A stretch of 64,000 nucleotides of DNA from Paenibacillus luteus (GTDB taxonomy: Bacteria > Bacillota > Bacilli > Paenibacillales > Paenibacillaceae): the NCBI RefSeq assembly GCF_006542765.1, contig NZ_SKCD01000011.1:372001-436000 (forward strand), written 5' to 3'. Of this stretch, positions 1 through 9,034 are shown piece after piece. Below the pieces are notes generated by a model. The model had not been told where the DNA came from and did not search any database. It saw only the letters and a program-made list of their open reading frames with translations. Positions within the stretch are counted from its first letter, which is position 1. Every line of letters begins with the position of its first letter. A program made the position numbers and the translations under genes.

Positions 1-774
1 GAAAAAGGAATCCAAGTGATGCCGCTCGTTCATAATCAGTTTAATAAACAGATGACTACCGCGTTTTTGAAAAACAGCACAGCTCAGAAATCATTCATTA
101 ACACAATCACAACAAGACTATCTCAGCTCGGCGCAGCAGGCGTCAATCTTGATTTTGAGGAAGTGGCCGGCAGCGACCGAATCGCTTACACCTCCTTTGT
201 TACAGCTTTCGCGAAAGCTGTGCAGGCAAAAGGCATGCAGCTGTCCATTGATTTACCCAGAGGCAGTCTAAGCTGGAATCACTTAACCGCGTATGATCAT
301 GCCGCGCTTGCTCCTGTCGTCGATACCATAATTATTATGGCCTATGATGAGCATTGGAGCGGCAGTGATACCCCTGGCTCTGTCGCAGGGCTGCAATGGG
401 CCGAGGAAGGTGTAAAGCATTTTCTTAGCTACGGTATTCCGAGGAACAAGCTGATGCTGGGAATCCCCTTCTACGTCAGGGAATGGAAGCTCGACAGCAG
501 CAATAAATTGGTTAGCAATCGCGCCGTTCTGATGAAGGAAGTGCCTAAACTGATCGCCGATACTCATGCGCAAGGCACTTATGACGCCGCCTCCGGCCAG
601 ATGAAATACAAATACGTGAAGGATGGCTTCACCTACTTGTTCTGGGCAGAGACCGAAGCCACCGTCAAAGCCCGCATCGATCTAGCCAAAGAATATGATC
701 TCGCTGGCGTTGCCGCATGGCGCCTCGGCTACGAAAGCTCCGATTTATGGACGATGATGCTTCGTATGAAATAA
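1..774 (+). CDS. Glycoside hydrolase family 18 protein, C-terminal part (5' end outside window)
   Basis: The reading frame is open at the window edge, so the N-terminus is missing. The visible part is a GH18 catalytic domain like that of YaaH/SleL-type or chitinase-like enzymes. GVNLDFEEV matches the DxxDxDxE catalytic strand, with the last Glu of LDFE as the likely acid. IIIMAYDEHW and GVAAWRLGYES are the usual GH18 strand 6 and C-terminal strand signatures. The substrate would be a beta-1,4 GlcNAc polymer such as chitin or cortex peptidoglycan. The missing N-terminus, which may carry LysM, SLH or copper-amine-oxidase-like repeats, would decide which. A strong hairpin follows the stop. Family assignment is firm, the substrate is not. 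Confidence 0.85.
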   Translation, partial: EKGIQVMPLVHNQFNKQMTTAFLKNSTAQKSFINTITTRLSQLGAAGVNLDFEEVAGSDRIAYTSFVTAFAKAVQAKGMQLSIDLPRGSLSWNHLTAYDHAALAPVVDTIIIMAYDEHWSGSDTPGSVAGLQWAEEGVKHFLSYGIPRNKLMLGIPFYVREWKLDSSNKLVSNRAVLMKEVPKLIADTHAQGTYDAASGQMKYKYVKDGFTYLFWAETEATVKARIDLAKEYDLAGVAAWRLGYESSDLWTMMLRMK

Positions 775-779
775 GGTGA

Positions 780-817
780 AACGCCCCTGTTCCGAGGTCA
801 ACGGAAACAGGGGCGTT
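780..817. terminator. Bidirectional terminator between convergent genes
   Basis: A GC-rich hairpin with arms ACGCCCCTGT and ACAGGGGCGT plus an inner TCCG/CGGA pair, followed by TTCTTATTATT. It lies between the GH18 gene and the convergent histidine kinase gene. Confidence 0.8.
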
Positions 818-840
818 CTTATTATTATCAAAATCTGAAT

Positions 841-2118
841 TTATCGTTCCCCTTCTACCGCTGGAAAACGGAGTACAACCTTTGTTCCGGCCCCTTCCTT
901 GCTCTCAAACGAAATTTTTCCGTTCAAGGCCTCCACGATACGAATCGTTACCAATATGCCTAGTCCCGTTCCCGTATCTTTGGTCGTAAAAAAGGCCGTT
1001 CCTATATTGTCTAAATCTTCCTTGGACATTCCTTTTCCGTTATCCTTAATCTCAATAAAGATCTCCTCATTGCGATAATAGGCGTTAACGGTAACTATCC
1101 CTGTATTGGGAATGGCCTCCACGCCATTTTTAATTAAATTCAGCACGACTTGTGACAGCTTTGGCTTGTCAGCAAGCACAAACAGATCTGTTTGATTGCA
1201 ATTTAATTGGATTTGGACATTTTGAATTAAACTGAACGAGTTCATAATTTCGAGCGTACTGCTCAGAAAGCTGGACACTTCCACCTGTTCAAGCTGGTCT
1301 GCCTGAGGTTTAGCTAAGTTGAGGTAATCGGTAATAATATATTCCGCTCTCTCAAGCTCCGATAAAGCTATTTTTAAATAATCCTTTTTTCTATCATCTA
1401 CCGATTCTTTGAGCAGCTGCAGAAATCCTTTGACAACAGTGAGCGGATTACGCACCTCATGAGCAACTGAAGCTGCGATCTGGCTTACAATCTTTAGCTT
1501 CTCGCTTCGCTCCAGCTCCAGCTTCAAATAGTTTGTTTCAATGATATGTTCTTTAAGCAGGGAAGAAATCGCCATCCCGATGAGTGAAGCTATTGCTAAT
1601 ATGGATATTGTGAGGAAAATATGTTTTTGATCCTCTACGGTGTAAGCTTGAATCTTTATGTAGCTTAACAAGCTGATGACAACAAGAATGACGGAATGCA
1701 CGGATAAAAGGATACAGATGATCATGCGTTTGATCGTCTTATAGCTTGAAAATGATTTTATAAAGAAAAAGCTTGGAGCTACAATCGCTAAAAAACCAAT
1801 CGTAGTTATGATAATAACATCGCCGCCTAAGTAAATACGGTAAAGTACGGCAATAGACAAGGCGATAATGCCGGGCAAATATTTTCCAGAGCTATACAAG
1901 ATTGATATAATAACGGGTATGGATCTTAGGTCACCCTGAAAGTTTCCGATTACTTGGACTGGCAACGTCATGCACAGCACGGCTGATGCGCCGAACATGC
2001 AGCCATTTACGACTTGGTAGCGAATGTCATCCGATATTTTTTTGCGCGCAAAAAAGAACTGCTGGATAAAGATCGGAAACAATATGATAATAAGATGAAT
2101 GAGTAATTGATTTATCAT
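841..2118 (-). CDS. Sensor histidine kinase with 5TM-LYT membrane domain, KinB-like
   Basis: A 425-residue membrane histidine kinase. Residues 1-185 form about six hydrophobic segments, including the DLRSIPVIIS...YRIYLGG stretch typical of the 5TM-5TMR_LYT sensor domain. A HisKA dimerisation domain follows, with the phospho-acceptor His in VAHEVRNPLT (about H220). The HATPase_c domain has an N box (NLIKNGVEA), a G1 box (DNGKGM) and a G2 box (GTGLGI). No response regulator gene is adjacent, so it is an orphan kinase. In Bacillales that pattern, with this membrane domain, is common for kinases feeding the Spo0 phosphorelay. The role here is inference. The GGAGAG ribosome site is rather far (about 17 bases) from the ATG, but no closer in-frame start exists upstream. 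Confidence 0.85.
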   Translation of the reverse strand: MINQLLIHLIIILFPIFIQQFFFARKKISDDIRYQVVNGCMFGASAVLCMTLPVQVIGNFQGDLRSIPVIISILYSSGKYLPGIIALSIAVLYRIYLGGDVIIITTIGFLAIVAPSFFFIKSFSSYKTIKRMIICILLSVHSVILVVISLLSYIKIQAYTVEDQKHIFLTISILAIASLIGMAISSLLKEHIIETNYLKLELERSEKLKIVSQIAASVAHEVRNPLTVVKGFLQLLKESVDDRKKDYLKIALSELERAEYIITDYLNLAKPQADQLEQVEVSSFLSSTLEIMNSFSLIQNVQIQLNCNQTDLFVLADKPKLSQVVLNLIKNGVEAIPNTGIVTVNAYYRNEEIFIEIKDNGKGMSKEDLDNIGTAFFTTKDTGTGLGILVTIRIVEALNGKISFESKEGAGTKVVLRFPAVEGER

Positions 2119-2339
2119 ATCTCGTTATCGATTCTCTCTCCTTTTTACAAATTTTGTATAGTTCTTCGGAACTAATCATTATATTTGTATAATAACACAA
2201 AAAATAGAAGCAGATCACTATAATTTTGACATATTTACATTCCATCGGTAGACGCTTTTTATATTTCTCTGATTGTCGGCAATTAGCCAAATCTTCGTAA
2301 CTATATTAGCTAATCCAGCACTGAAAGGAAGATGATGAG

Positions 2340-2894
2340 ATGAACTGGACAATCCGCTTCGAATCTAATTATCAGAGTTCTGAAGGCGTATCTGAGGAGG
2401 AGTTACTGCGTTTTCTCCATACGTGGAATATCGCGCTAACCGCTCAAGAAAATAAGGAAATTAAGGATCGGCAGCGCAATCCGTTTCCGTTAACGGACCC
2501 CTTGTATCCGAAATATATCCCAATCGATCTTGCCACATGGTCCTTTCCTCAAAAAAAATTGCCAGAGAGCTATTTAGCTTTCCTGCGTTATGCCCATGGT
2601 GGCGAGTTCGGTAATGGAGAACGTTATTTTCAATTTTTCAGTACGGCTGATCTTAGAGAGATGAACTTGGCTTATGAGATTCCTGAATATATGCCTGATG
2701 CGGTTTCCTTCGCCATGGATGGCAGTGGGAACCATTACTTATGGGATATGCGTGGAGACAGGAAGAATGGTGAATATCCCATACTGGTTGCCCACTCCGG
2801 AAACTTGGGGTACGAGGACTGCAAAAAGATAGCGGATACATTTATGGAGCTTTGCACAGGGACAACTTCTGTTGATGAGGAGTTGAATGGTTGA
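2340..2894 (+). CDS. SMI1/KNR4 (SUKH) family protein
   Basis: A 184-residue soluble protein with the SUKH fold pattern: LPESYLAFLRYAHGGEFGNG, then a phenylalanine-rich strand, FAMDGSGNHYLWDMR, and a C-terminal helix ending in CKKIADTFMEL. GAAAGGAAGA lies 7 bases before the ATG. SUKH proteins often act as immunity proteins against polymorphic toxins, but orphans of unknown function are common in Bacillales. No toxin gene is adjacent, so no partner can be named. It converges with the FGE-like gene at 2901, the two stops being only a few bases apart. Confidence 0.75.
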   Translation: MNWTIRFESNYQSSEGVSEEELLRFLHTWNIALTAQENKEIKDRQRNPFPLTDPLYPKYIPIDLATWSFPQKKLPESYLAFLRYAHGGEFGNGERYFQFFSTADLREMNLAYEIPEYMPDAVSFAMDGSGNHYLWDMRGDRKNGEYPILVAHSGNLGYEDCKKIADTFMELCTGTTSVDEELNG

Positions 2895-2900
2895 ATATTT

Positions 2901-3881
2901 TTACAGTCGCAAAATCCTCCTATAATGCAAATGTCCCATCATGTCATCCCATTCCACTTCTTCATGGTAAGGATCTCGATAATATACAGCGGCAGCTGGC
3001 AAGTAACCAACCACAACTCCCGTTCCCCCGCAGATCATGCTTCCTCCATCTCCCCCTTTGGGCATTAGGAGACCTTCGCGGGTAGTCCATTCACGCTGGT
3101 AAGGATCTCCGGTAAAATGCAGTCCGAAGGCATTGGGCAGCTCCAAATCGTACTCTCGCGAAGTATTGTCCGCATTTAGGTCTTCATAGTGCTTGAGCTT
3201 GAAATTGTAGTCGAAACTGTCGCCCCAAGGAAACAAGGTCCGGCAGCCGCCACCATAGCAATACTCCCACTCATCTTCAGTAAAAAGACTAAACCCTTCG
3301 TCATATAGGCTGCTCACCGCTTGATCATAGGTCAAATCTTCCTTGAACATATACAGGACGATTTCATCTTCTTTTCGTACAAGCCGAAAATGCAGATGCC
3401 GCTCATATTCGCTATAAGTGGAAGCACGGAATTTTGCAAGTTCATTCTCTACCTCTGGTTCTTCAAGCGTTGATAGTTCTTCAAGAGGAACCTCTTGCCA
3501 TCCGGCTGACCGAGGGACGCGCTCCACAAGCATTGCTCCAATATTCGCTTGCCTCAGCGGCGACATTTGATCTCGAAGAAATTGATCCGAATCCTCGATG
3601 TCGTATTCGCTAAGCGATTCTAATAAATCCTGCTGAGTGGCTTCATCCATGCCATGTTCCCAGCGTTCCCAGCCGAGCGTGACCTGATCGCCAGGAAAAA
3701 ATACAAATTCGCTATCCTTGTATGTAAATACCCCTGTTTCATTCGTTTTACCATATCGCTGAAAAGCCGTAAGTCCTTGATACTCAAAACCTTGCGGCAG
3801 TCTACTGAGCAGTGAACGCATCGCCGCGTCCTTCTCACCCTTGTTCATCGCAATCCAAGTACTCCGCTCTAACACGTGCAT
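2901..3881 (-). CDS. Hypothetical protein with FGE-sulfatase-like C-terminal domain
   Basis: A 326-residue cytoplasmic protein without signal peptide. The C-terminal half has features of the formylglycine-generating-enzyme/SUMF fold: EGFSLFTEDEWEYCYGGG, CRTLFPWGD, LPNAFGLHF, and an RREWT-like run before a Gly-rich segment with MICGGTG. The N-terminal 190 residues are acidic and not recognised. The family occurs as a conserved hypothetical protein in Paenibacillus. Catalysis as a formylglycine generator is doubtful, because the paired active-site cysteines of FGE are not evident near the C-terminus. It may be a carbohydrate- or ligand-binding relative. Confidence 0.55.
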   Translation of the reverse strand: MHVLERSTWIAMNKGEKDAAMRSLLSRLPQGFEYQGLTAFQRYGKTNETGVFTYKDSEFVFFPGDQVTLGWERWEHGMDEATQQDLLESLSEYDIEDSDQFLRDQMSPLRQANIGAMLVERVPRSAGWQEVPLEELSTLEEPEVENELAKFRASTYSEYERHLHFRLVRKEDEIVLYMFKEDLTYDQAVSSLYDEGFSLFTEDEWEYCYGGGCRTLFPWGDSFDYNFKLKHYEDLNADNTSREYDLELPNAFGLHFTGDPYQREWTTREGLLMPKGGDGGSMICGGTGVVVGYLPAAAVYYRDPYHEEVEWDDMMGHLHYRRILRL

Positions 3882-4046
3882 TCCTTCATTCTCATCCTCT
3901 CCAAATAGGCATATGAACCAGTTACGGACTATTTTATCAAAAATAGATTTCCACTGAATATCCTTAAATCTTACTTTTCTAATATGATATCTGGCAACAG
4001 CTATAATAGTGGGGAGCCTCTAGTCAATGTCTGCTTTATGCAGTTA

Positions 4047-4084
4047 CAAAAAGCCATCCCATACTTTGTAGTACAGGGATGGCT
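4047..4084 (-). terminator. Rho-independent terminator of the amidohydrolase operon
   Basis: On the minus strand the hairpin AGCCATCCC...GGGATGGCT is followed by TTTTT. It lies about 65 bases past the stop of the gene ending at 4149. Confidence 0.8.
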
Positions 4085-4148
4085 TGCTCGTTTTCATTAT
4101 CCTAGCGTTTAATTGCACCAAAACTACACAGTTATCAAATGAATGAGC

Positions 4149-5024
4149 TTAGAGCGCTGCGATCCGATCATGGATACGTGGAAACAGTCCAAACGCATTC
4201 TCGTAAAATACCTTCTCATGATGCTGCTCCGGAACAAGCCGACGGACGAATTCGGCATACAGGTCAATTGCTGCTAAAGGCCAGTCCGTCCCGAACAACA
4301 TCTTCTCGTAATGGTCGGAGTACACCAGCGCCCGTCGAAAATGGTCCATATATAACGGTTCGTTCATAAACCTTTCAAAGTGAGGCCGATCGCCAACGAC
4401 CAGGCCTGACAAATCGGCGTAGACGTTCGGATTCTTGGCAACCACTTCGGCGGCATCCATTACCCAAGGATCACCCAGATGGCAGATCATAAAGTTTACG
4501 CCGCGCTGCTGATAGGCTAATTCATCTACGGTAAGCGGGTGCGAATACTTAAGCAATCCGTTCATGGAGTAAGTATCGCCAGTATGAATAACCACAGGCA
4601 GATTATACTTGGCTGCCAGCTCATAAATCGGTGAGTAGATAGCGTCATAGACGTAATGATGATAATATCCAGCATACAATTTGATTCCGGCCACATCAGG
4701 TGCTTGCAGCCGCGCTTCAATCCGGTCCAGCTCTGCTACAGCATTTTTCCCAGTGAGCAGGTTCGGATTAATCCCCACACATTCCATCAGGAAAGGCGGG
4801 ACGGTGCCTTCCAAGTCCAGTCCCATCGGATTAGGCGAATGGATATCAGGGAAAGCTCCCTTCGTCTGCTCCGAAACGCCCATTCCAATGCCAAGAATGA
4901 CATCGTTTTTATCAAATTCCGCCTTTAGGCCGGCAACGGAATAATCCACTTTGGACAAATTCCTCGCTGTATGATGAAAGCTATCGATATCCGATAGATG
5001 AATATGAATATCAATGATCGGCAT
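4149..5024 (-). CDS. Amidohydrolase family (amidohydro_2, TIM barrel)
   Basis: A 291-residue metal-dependent hydrolase of the amidohydrolase_2 / gamma-resorcylate decarboxylase type. The N-terminal metal motif is IIDIHIHLS, followed by VVIHTGDT, MICHLGDPW, VYADLSGL and the C-terminal metal/catalytic Asp in FGTDWP. The start is MPIIDIH at 5024, because GGAG sits 8 bases before it; a longer in-frame start at 5057 has no such site. The start lies inside the 3' end of the upstream GNAT-fusion gene (14 bases of overlap), so the two are probably translationally coupled and act together. The substrate is unknown. Confidence 0.8.
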   Translation of the reverse strand: MPIIDIHIHLSDIDSFHHTARNLSKVDYSVAGLKAEFDKNDVILGIGMGVSEQTKGAFPDIHSPNPMGLDLEGTVPPFLMECVGINPNLLTGKNAVAELDRIEARLQAPDVAGIKLYAGYYHHYVYDAIYSPIYELAAKYNLPVVIHTGDTYSMNGLLKYSHPLTVDELAYQQRGVNFMICHLGDPWVMDAAEVVAKNPNVYADLSGLVVGDRPHFERFMNEPLYMDHFRRALVYSDHYEKMLFGTDWPLAAIDLYAEFVRRLVPEQHHEKVFYENAFGLFPRIHDRIAAL

Positions 5025-8000
5025 GAGAAATCTCCTTTTCATCCGTAAGGTTCGCAAAGGTTAGCTTTGATAAGCCACGTACATCCTCTTCGTTCAGAGG
5101 CATTTTTCCAAAAATCAGAAAGGTCGGCTGTGTCCAGACGGTTTCTCCATTCAGCAGTGGCAGCTGGCAATGTACACCGTGAGTGAGCACCATATTGTTC
5201 ACATACACCGAAGCGCTCTGGTTGGGATGCCTATTCACGATATGCAGCATATCCTTGCGTGTTGATGCACCGATTCGCATGAGCCCCTTGGAAGGAAGTC
5301 CTGCTCCCAGCTTTCCTAGAAGGAACCGCTCTCCTTCAGGGAGCTCTACCCATCCTTCAGAAAAAACAGCCGAAGGCTTGAAGTAACTATCTTCCGACAG
5401 CGAATAATTCGGAAGAGCCACGCCGCTTTTGTTGGTTACCGAATGCAGCACACAGAGCACAGGCACGCCAGGCAGCATAAGGTAATGCTGATCGATCGTG
5501 ATCCCTCGATTCGCTTCCTGCTTCTCAATGCAAGTTGTCATTCGAAGTCCCTTCCAGACGTTGCCTTGATCATCCGTCTGCTCCGTCCAAACTGCGGATC
5601 TCGGCTCCTGCTGACGACTAAATCCACTCATTCCTGAAATCCCAACGCCTAATCCACCGTGCCATGGATTCCACCACGAATGAGGGATCGCTTCCGGATA
5701 GGAGCTGTCGAGCCATTCTTCCCCTTGGAATTTCAGTGAATGTACGATGCTGCCAAATCCAGGGGCAGCTGCTAGCGAGAGAACTCCGTTGCTTACAGTG
5801 TGAATGGGCCCTGCCTCTCCTTCCTCTATCTCGCATACGATGCTTGCTTCTGTCTGCGGGAACCATAGAGACGAACGCTCCTGAACTCGGTCCTCACCGT
5901 GATAAACAGTACGGACCTTCCAAGCAGATGCGCTAAGTTCTGGCGATTCCTGTTCCGTAGGAGCAAAGGCAAAGCGGGCTGAACGCAGATCCTGCTCCCT
6001 TTGCAGCTCGAGGACAGAAACCTTCTTCTCTGGCTCGTTATCGTTTTGCGCATGCCATTCGATGCTGCCAGCGAGCGGTACCAGCTTCCGTTCGAGTAAT
6101 TCTGCACTTAACGTACTCGCCGCGAACGGATTTCCCTCGCCGATTATAAGTTCAAGATGATCATTCAGCATCGGTTCAACAGATTTTCTCAGCTTACGGG
6201 CGTAGGAGCGGAAATCCCACCACTTGTTGAAGGTATTTAGCGCAAACACAGTGGACTTTGTCCGCACGACGGCTCCGCCTGAAATACGGCCAACGTTATG
6301 CTCCAGCCCAAGCGGATATTCCGGGCGAAGGAGCTTGAGAGATGGGTCCCAACAGATCCCGTAAGCGACGCTCTCCTCTTTGCAGAACAGCCAGTTTTCT
6401 GTGATATGGGCACTTTCCCAATGATCCGGATCTCCTGAGTAAGCATCGCCCATATCCACAAAATGTCCTTGGTAAGGCAGAATAAGCCGGTTTCCGAAAA
6501 ACCCAAAATTCGTCAACAAATAAATATCTTCTGTCAGCTCAATACTGCCGGTGTTGCCCACTTCGTAATAAAATTCGGTGATTCCACTTGCGAAGAGCTT
6601 GCCTACTGATTTGATCTCAAGCCCAGGGAAATCTTCCGACTCGTAGAGAGCTTCAAGCACTTGGCTCTCCCCATCCGAATAGATGTTCACTTCTCTGGCC
6701 TGCTTCTTCGAAAATTCTTCTACAAATGGCTTGCCTAGCTTCGGATAAGACCACCAGAATCTATGGTTAGAACCAGGATACTCGATGCTCATGTGATTTT
6801 CGTGCTTGTTGAGATGAAGAGAAAATGCGCCATTCACGGCGACCCACTGTTCTCCGTCTTCCCCGCCAAAGCGTCCATGCGTTCCTTTTATTAGTACGGA
6901 CAGTTTGCTTTTGAAGAAAACCGCGTTCTGACCGGCCTGATCTGCCTTAACCTCAACTTCTCGCGAGTAGAGCCCGTAGGACTGCAAGGTAAAGGGGACG
7001 GAAATAGAAGCTTTCCCTTTTGCCGGAACCGTAAAGGCGACTGCACGATCTTCCCAAACCAAGAATTCATCCTCCGGCAGGTCAAAAGCGAACTCCGCCT
7101 CTGAAGAAAAATGATTCTCCACATTGAGGTACAGCTCGGCTAGTATGCCCGGATAAAGCTGCTGTGAGGGTAATACCATCTTCATTTTAACCGGGAATTT
7201 CGGAGCGATGCCTATACGAAACTCTGCCTGCTTACCGCCGATCATCCATTTGCTTATCACAACGGGATGGGTCTTCTTATCCTTCTGCTCCTCCATAACC
7301 GGATCAAGCTCAAATTCACCCTCCACGATGATTGTTTCTCCTGGAGCGATCGTTTTTGCTGCAGAGAGGGCAAAACGAATATTTTTGTCGTCCTGGCCTT
7401 TGATTTCGATGAACAGCTCCGACGCCGAGCAATTCTTGATACGATAACGAACCTGATAGCTGGCTCCGAACACAAGATCATGCTCTTCGATCTCGGTGGA
7501 AATTTCATAATCTGGCGTTTGGAGAGCGGTCAGCCCACGTCCGCTTTTCTCAAATTCAGCGCGCAGGAATAGCTCTCCCTTACGCCAGGAGTAATCATAA
7601 AAATCAAAGCCACGCTCTCGGCGACCATCGGGCTCAATGGCGAGCTCACGTGTGCTGTCTTCGTACCAATGAAGCTCCTTGAAATATGGAGCGAGCGCCT
7701 CCGTTTGCAGGATCGTTGGAATGAAATTCATCAAATGAACATAATCATCATTTTTCTCCCAGAAGAACCCGCATTTCTTATACATCGGTACGGCTTTTGT
7801 GTTGCCTGCCCAAGTGAACAAATCGAGGCGCGGCCATCCCGCTTCAACCGTCTTATGGACGGCGTTCAATATGAGATTGCGGCCGACCTTGTAGCCATGA
7901 TAATCCGGATGCACATTTAGCAGCGGCACATACAAGGCGCCTTCGTCCTGACGATAGTGGGCAAAACTGCAGAAGCCAACAACCTCTTTGCCATGGACAG

Positions 8001-8181
8001 CGAGAAATACATGAAGATTCGACGAACTCTCCATCTCCCGTCGCACCGTGTCCTCCGTTCTAAGGCTGGTGCCGCCTCCCCAACTTTCGCGGCTGGCGTT
8101 CCACATCTCAGCCACAGCTCCTGCGTAAGATGGATCATATTCTATAATGCGGATTTGTTCCGCAGTGATTTTTGCGGTCAT
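5011..8181 (-). CDS. GNAT acetyltransferase fused to large beta-sandwich (mutarotase-like) region
   Basis: A very long (1056-residue) single-frame protein. Residues 1-155 are a GNAT domain: VPLLNVHPDYHGYKVGRNLI supplies the acetyl-CoA loop, and NTKAVPMYKKCGFFWEK the usual last helix and strand. The remainder holds Ig-like segments resembling NEW3/alpha-galactosidase-associated modules (APGETIIVEGEFEL, VPAKGKASISVPF) and a Trp-rich, galactose-mutarotase-like region from about residue 430 onward (WWSYPKLGKPF, SWWNPWHGGLGVG). There is no signal peptide, so it should be cytoplasmic. AAGGAG lies 8 bases before the ATG. The partner amidohydrolase overlaps its end. Modification or processing of a sugar derivative is a guess. 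Confidence 0.7.
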   Translation of the reverse strand: MTAKITAEQIRIIEYDPSYAGAVAEMWNASRESWGGGTSLRTEDTVRREMESSSNLHVFLAVHGKEVVGFCSFAHYRQDEGALYVPLLNVHPDYHGYKVGRNLILNAVHKTVEAGWPRLDLFTWAGNTKAVPMYKKCGFFWEKNDDYVHLMNFIPTILQTEALAPYFKELHWYEDSTRELAIEPDGRRERGFDFYDYSWRKGELFLRAEFEKSGRGLTALQTPDYEISTEIEEHDLVFGASYQVRYRIKNCSASELFIEIKGQDDKNIRFALSAAKTIAPGETIIVEGEFELDPVMEEQKDKKTHPVVISKWMIGGKQAEFRIGIAPKFPVKMKMVLPSQQLYPGILAELYLNVENHFSSEAEFAFDLPEDEFLVWEDRAVAFTVPAKGKASISVPFTLQSYGLYSREVEVKADQAGQNAVFFKSKLSVLIKGTHGRFGGEDGEQWVAVNGAFSLHLNKHENHMSIEYPGSNHRFWWSYPKLGKPFVEEFSKKQAREVNIYSDGESQVLEALYESEDFPGLEIKSVGKLFASGITEFYYEVGNTGSIELTEDIYLLTNFGFFGNRLILPYQGHFVDMGDAYSGDPDHWESAHITENWLFCKEESVAYGICWDPSLKLLRPEYPLGLEHNVGRISGGAVVRTKSTVFALNTFNKWWDFRSYARKLRKSVEPMLNDHLELIIGEGNPFAASTLSAELLERKLVPLAGSIEWHAQNDNEPEKKVSVLELQREQDLRSARFAFAPTEQESPELSASAWKVRTVYHGEDRVQERSSLWFPQTEASIVCEIEEGEAGPIHTVSNGVLSLAAAPGFGSIVHSLKFQGEEWLDSSYPEAIPHSWWNPWHGGLGVGISGMSGFSRQQEPRSAVWTEQTDDQGNVWKGLRMTTCIEKQEANRGITIDQHYLMLPGVPVLCVLHSVTNKSGVALPNYSLSEDSYFKPSAVFSEGWVELPEGERFLLGKLGAGLPSKGLMRIGASTRKDMLHIVNRHPNQSASVYVNNMVLTHGVHCQLPLLNGETVWTQPTFLIFGKMPLNEEDVRGLSKLTFANLTDEKEISHADH

Positions 8182-8515
8182 GATTTCAGCTCCTTATTGT
8201 CAACTATAAGCATTAGTACGTAAAATCATTTTGGCTAACGAATGAGCAGAAACGATAAGCAGCTTAACTACTGAATTGATAATTTAAAACATAGTCCAAT
8301 GCTCAAATTTGAGAAATACAGCCATTGAAGACAATACTATTATCATACCATTAGTTGGAATATTATTACCAATGCTCTCACCTTAAGCAAAAAAACTTCT
8401 ACCGGCATTTAGCGGCAGAAGCTTTAAAATGGATTAAGTTAAGAGACCTCCCATCAATGACAGGTACGTGTGGGTCAATAACTAGCTACACTAAATAGAA
8501 AAGAAGATAAGTTTG
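8182..8515. other. Gene-free stretch with one terminator
   Basis: AT-rich spacer between the GNAT-fusion promoter side and the island. Apart from the minus-strand terminator at 8389-8423 no coding or regulatory signal was found. The left junction of the mobile island should lie in or near it. Confidence 0.4.
8389..8423 (-). terminator. Rho-independent terminator at left edge of island
   Basis: On the minus strand AGCTTCTGCCG...CGGTAGAAGT (one mismatch) is followed by seven T. It would end leftward transcripts leaving the ParA remnant region. Confidence 0.7.
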
Positions 8516-8629
8516 TTATCGCGTTTTTCGATTTAAACGCTTCTTACAACCGTGGCAAACAGTGCACGTGCTACAGCAAGTCCGGTGACTTTTCTTGCTT
8601 GATCTATTGGGTACTTTTTGAGTTGTCAC
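8516..8629 (-). CDS. Possible Cys-rich micro-protein (37 residues)
   Basis: A GTG-started frame too short for routine gene calling. Its C-terminal half reads CCSTCTVCHGCKKRL, that is, four cysteines in CxxC spacing plus one more, in a very basic chain. This resembles a zinc-knuckle or metal-binding peptide. No convincing ribosome site precedes the GTG, and the upstream ATG in another frame stops quickly. It may be the tail of a decayed island gene rather than a functional peptide. It is listed because the Cys spacing is unusually regular. Confidence 0.25.
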   Translation of the reverse strand: MTTQKVPNRSSKKSHRTCCSTCTVCHGCKKRLNRKTR

Positions 8630-8645
8630 GGGGCATCAAATCTTT

Positions 8646-8924
8646 TCAGTGAGATTTGGGTAAAGTATTGCTTAGGGTTAGTTTACTCAAAATGGTGGGG
8701 GAAATCTCTTCCTGTGTCTCGTATGCTTCCTCCATCATCGTTTTTACAAGCAGCGTAGCCAATGAGACAGGAATACTGTCCGGCTCCTGATAGCCCAAAG
8801 AGTCTGTTAAATTCCCTTTCGCATCTGCATCCACAAGTAATACCCTTTTATTTTCCTTGGCCAAGTTAATACCCAAATTCACTGCCGTTGACGTCTGATT
8901 TGCTAGGGCCATTACTTTGGTCAT
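8646..8924 (-). pseudogene. ParA/Soj-like ATPase remnant lacking Walker A
   Basis: The N-terminal third of a ParA-type partition ATPase. TAVNLGINLAKENKRVLLVD and the following DADAKGNLTDSLGYQEPD are classic ParA. Normally ANQ is followed by KGGxGKT before TTAVN. Here the text reads ANQTSTAVN, so about seven residues, exactly the Walker A loop, are missing in frame. The reading frame also ends about 65 residues after the DADAKGN motif, so the rest of the ATPase domain is gone. The start is at 8924, with GAGG 8 bases upstream. The product cannot bind ATP in the usual way. It is a relic of a plasmid-like or integrative element. Confidence 0.75.
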
Positions 8925-9003
8925 TTCATTTCCTCTTTTCAACGCAAAAAAGCCGACTGCGCTGAGTTTCAGCACAATCAGCTCTTAAAGGATATCTATA
9001 TCA

Positions 9004-9034
9004 AAAAGAGAGCATCTGGTGAAGGACACTCTCA
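9004..9034 (-). terminator. Terminator downstream of the STAND gene
   Basis: On the minus strand GAGAGTGTC and GATGCTCTC pair (with two wobbles) and are followed by TTTTTG, about 70 bases past the stop at 9103. Confidence 0.6.

Noticed and set aside
2027..2290. 87-residue minus-strand frame at the start of the histidine kinase
   Set aside because: Overlaps the kinase in another frame, low-quality composition and no ribosome site.
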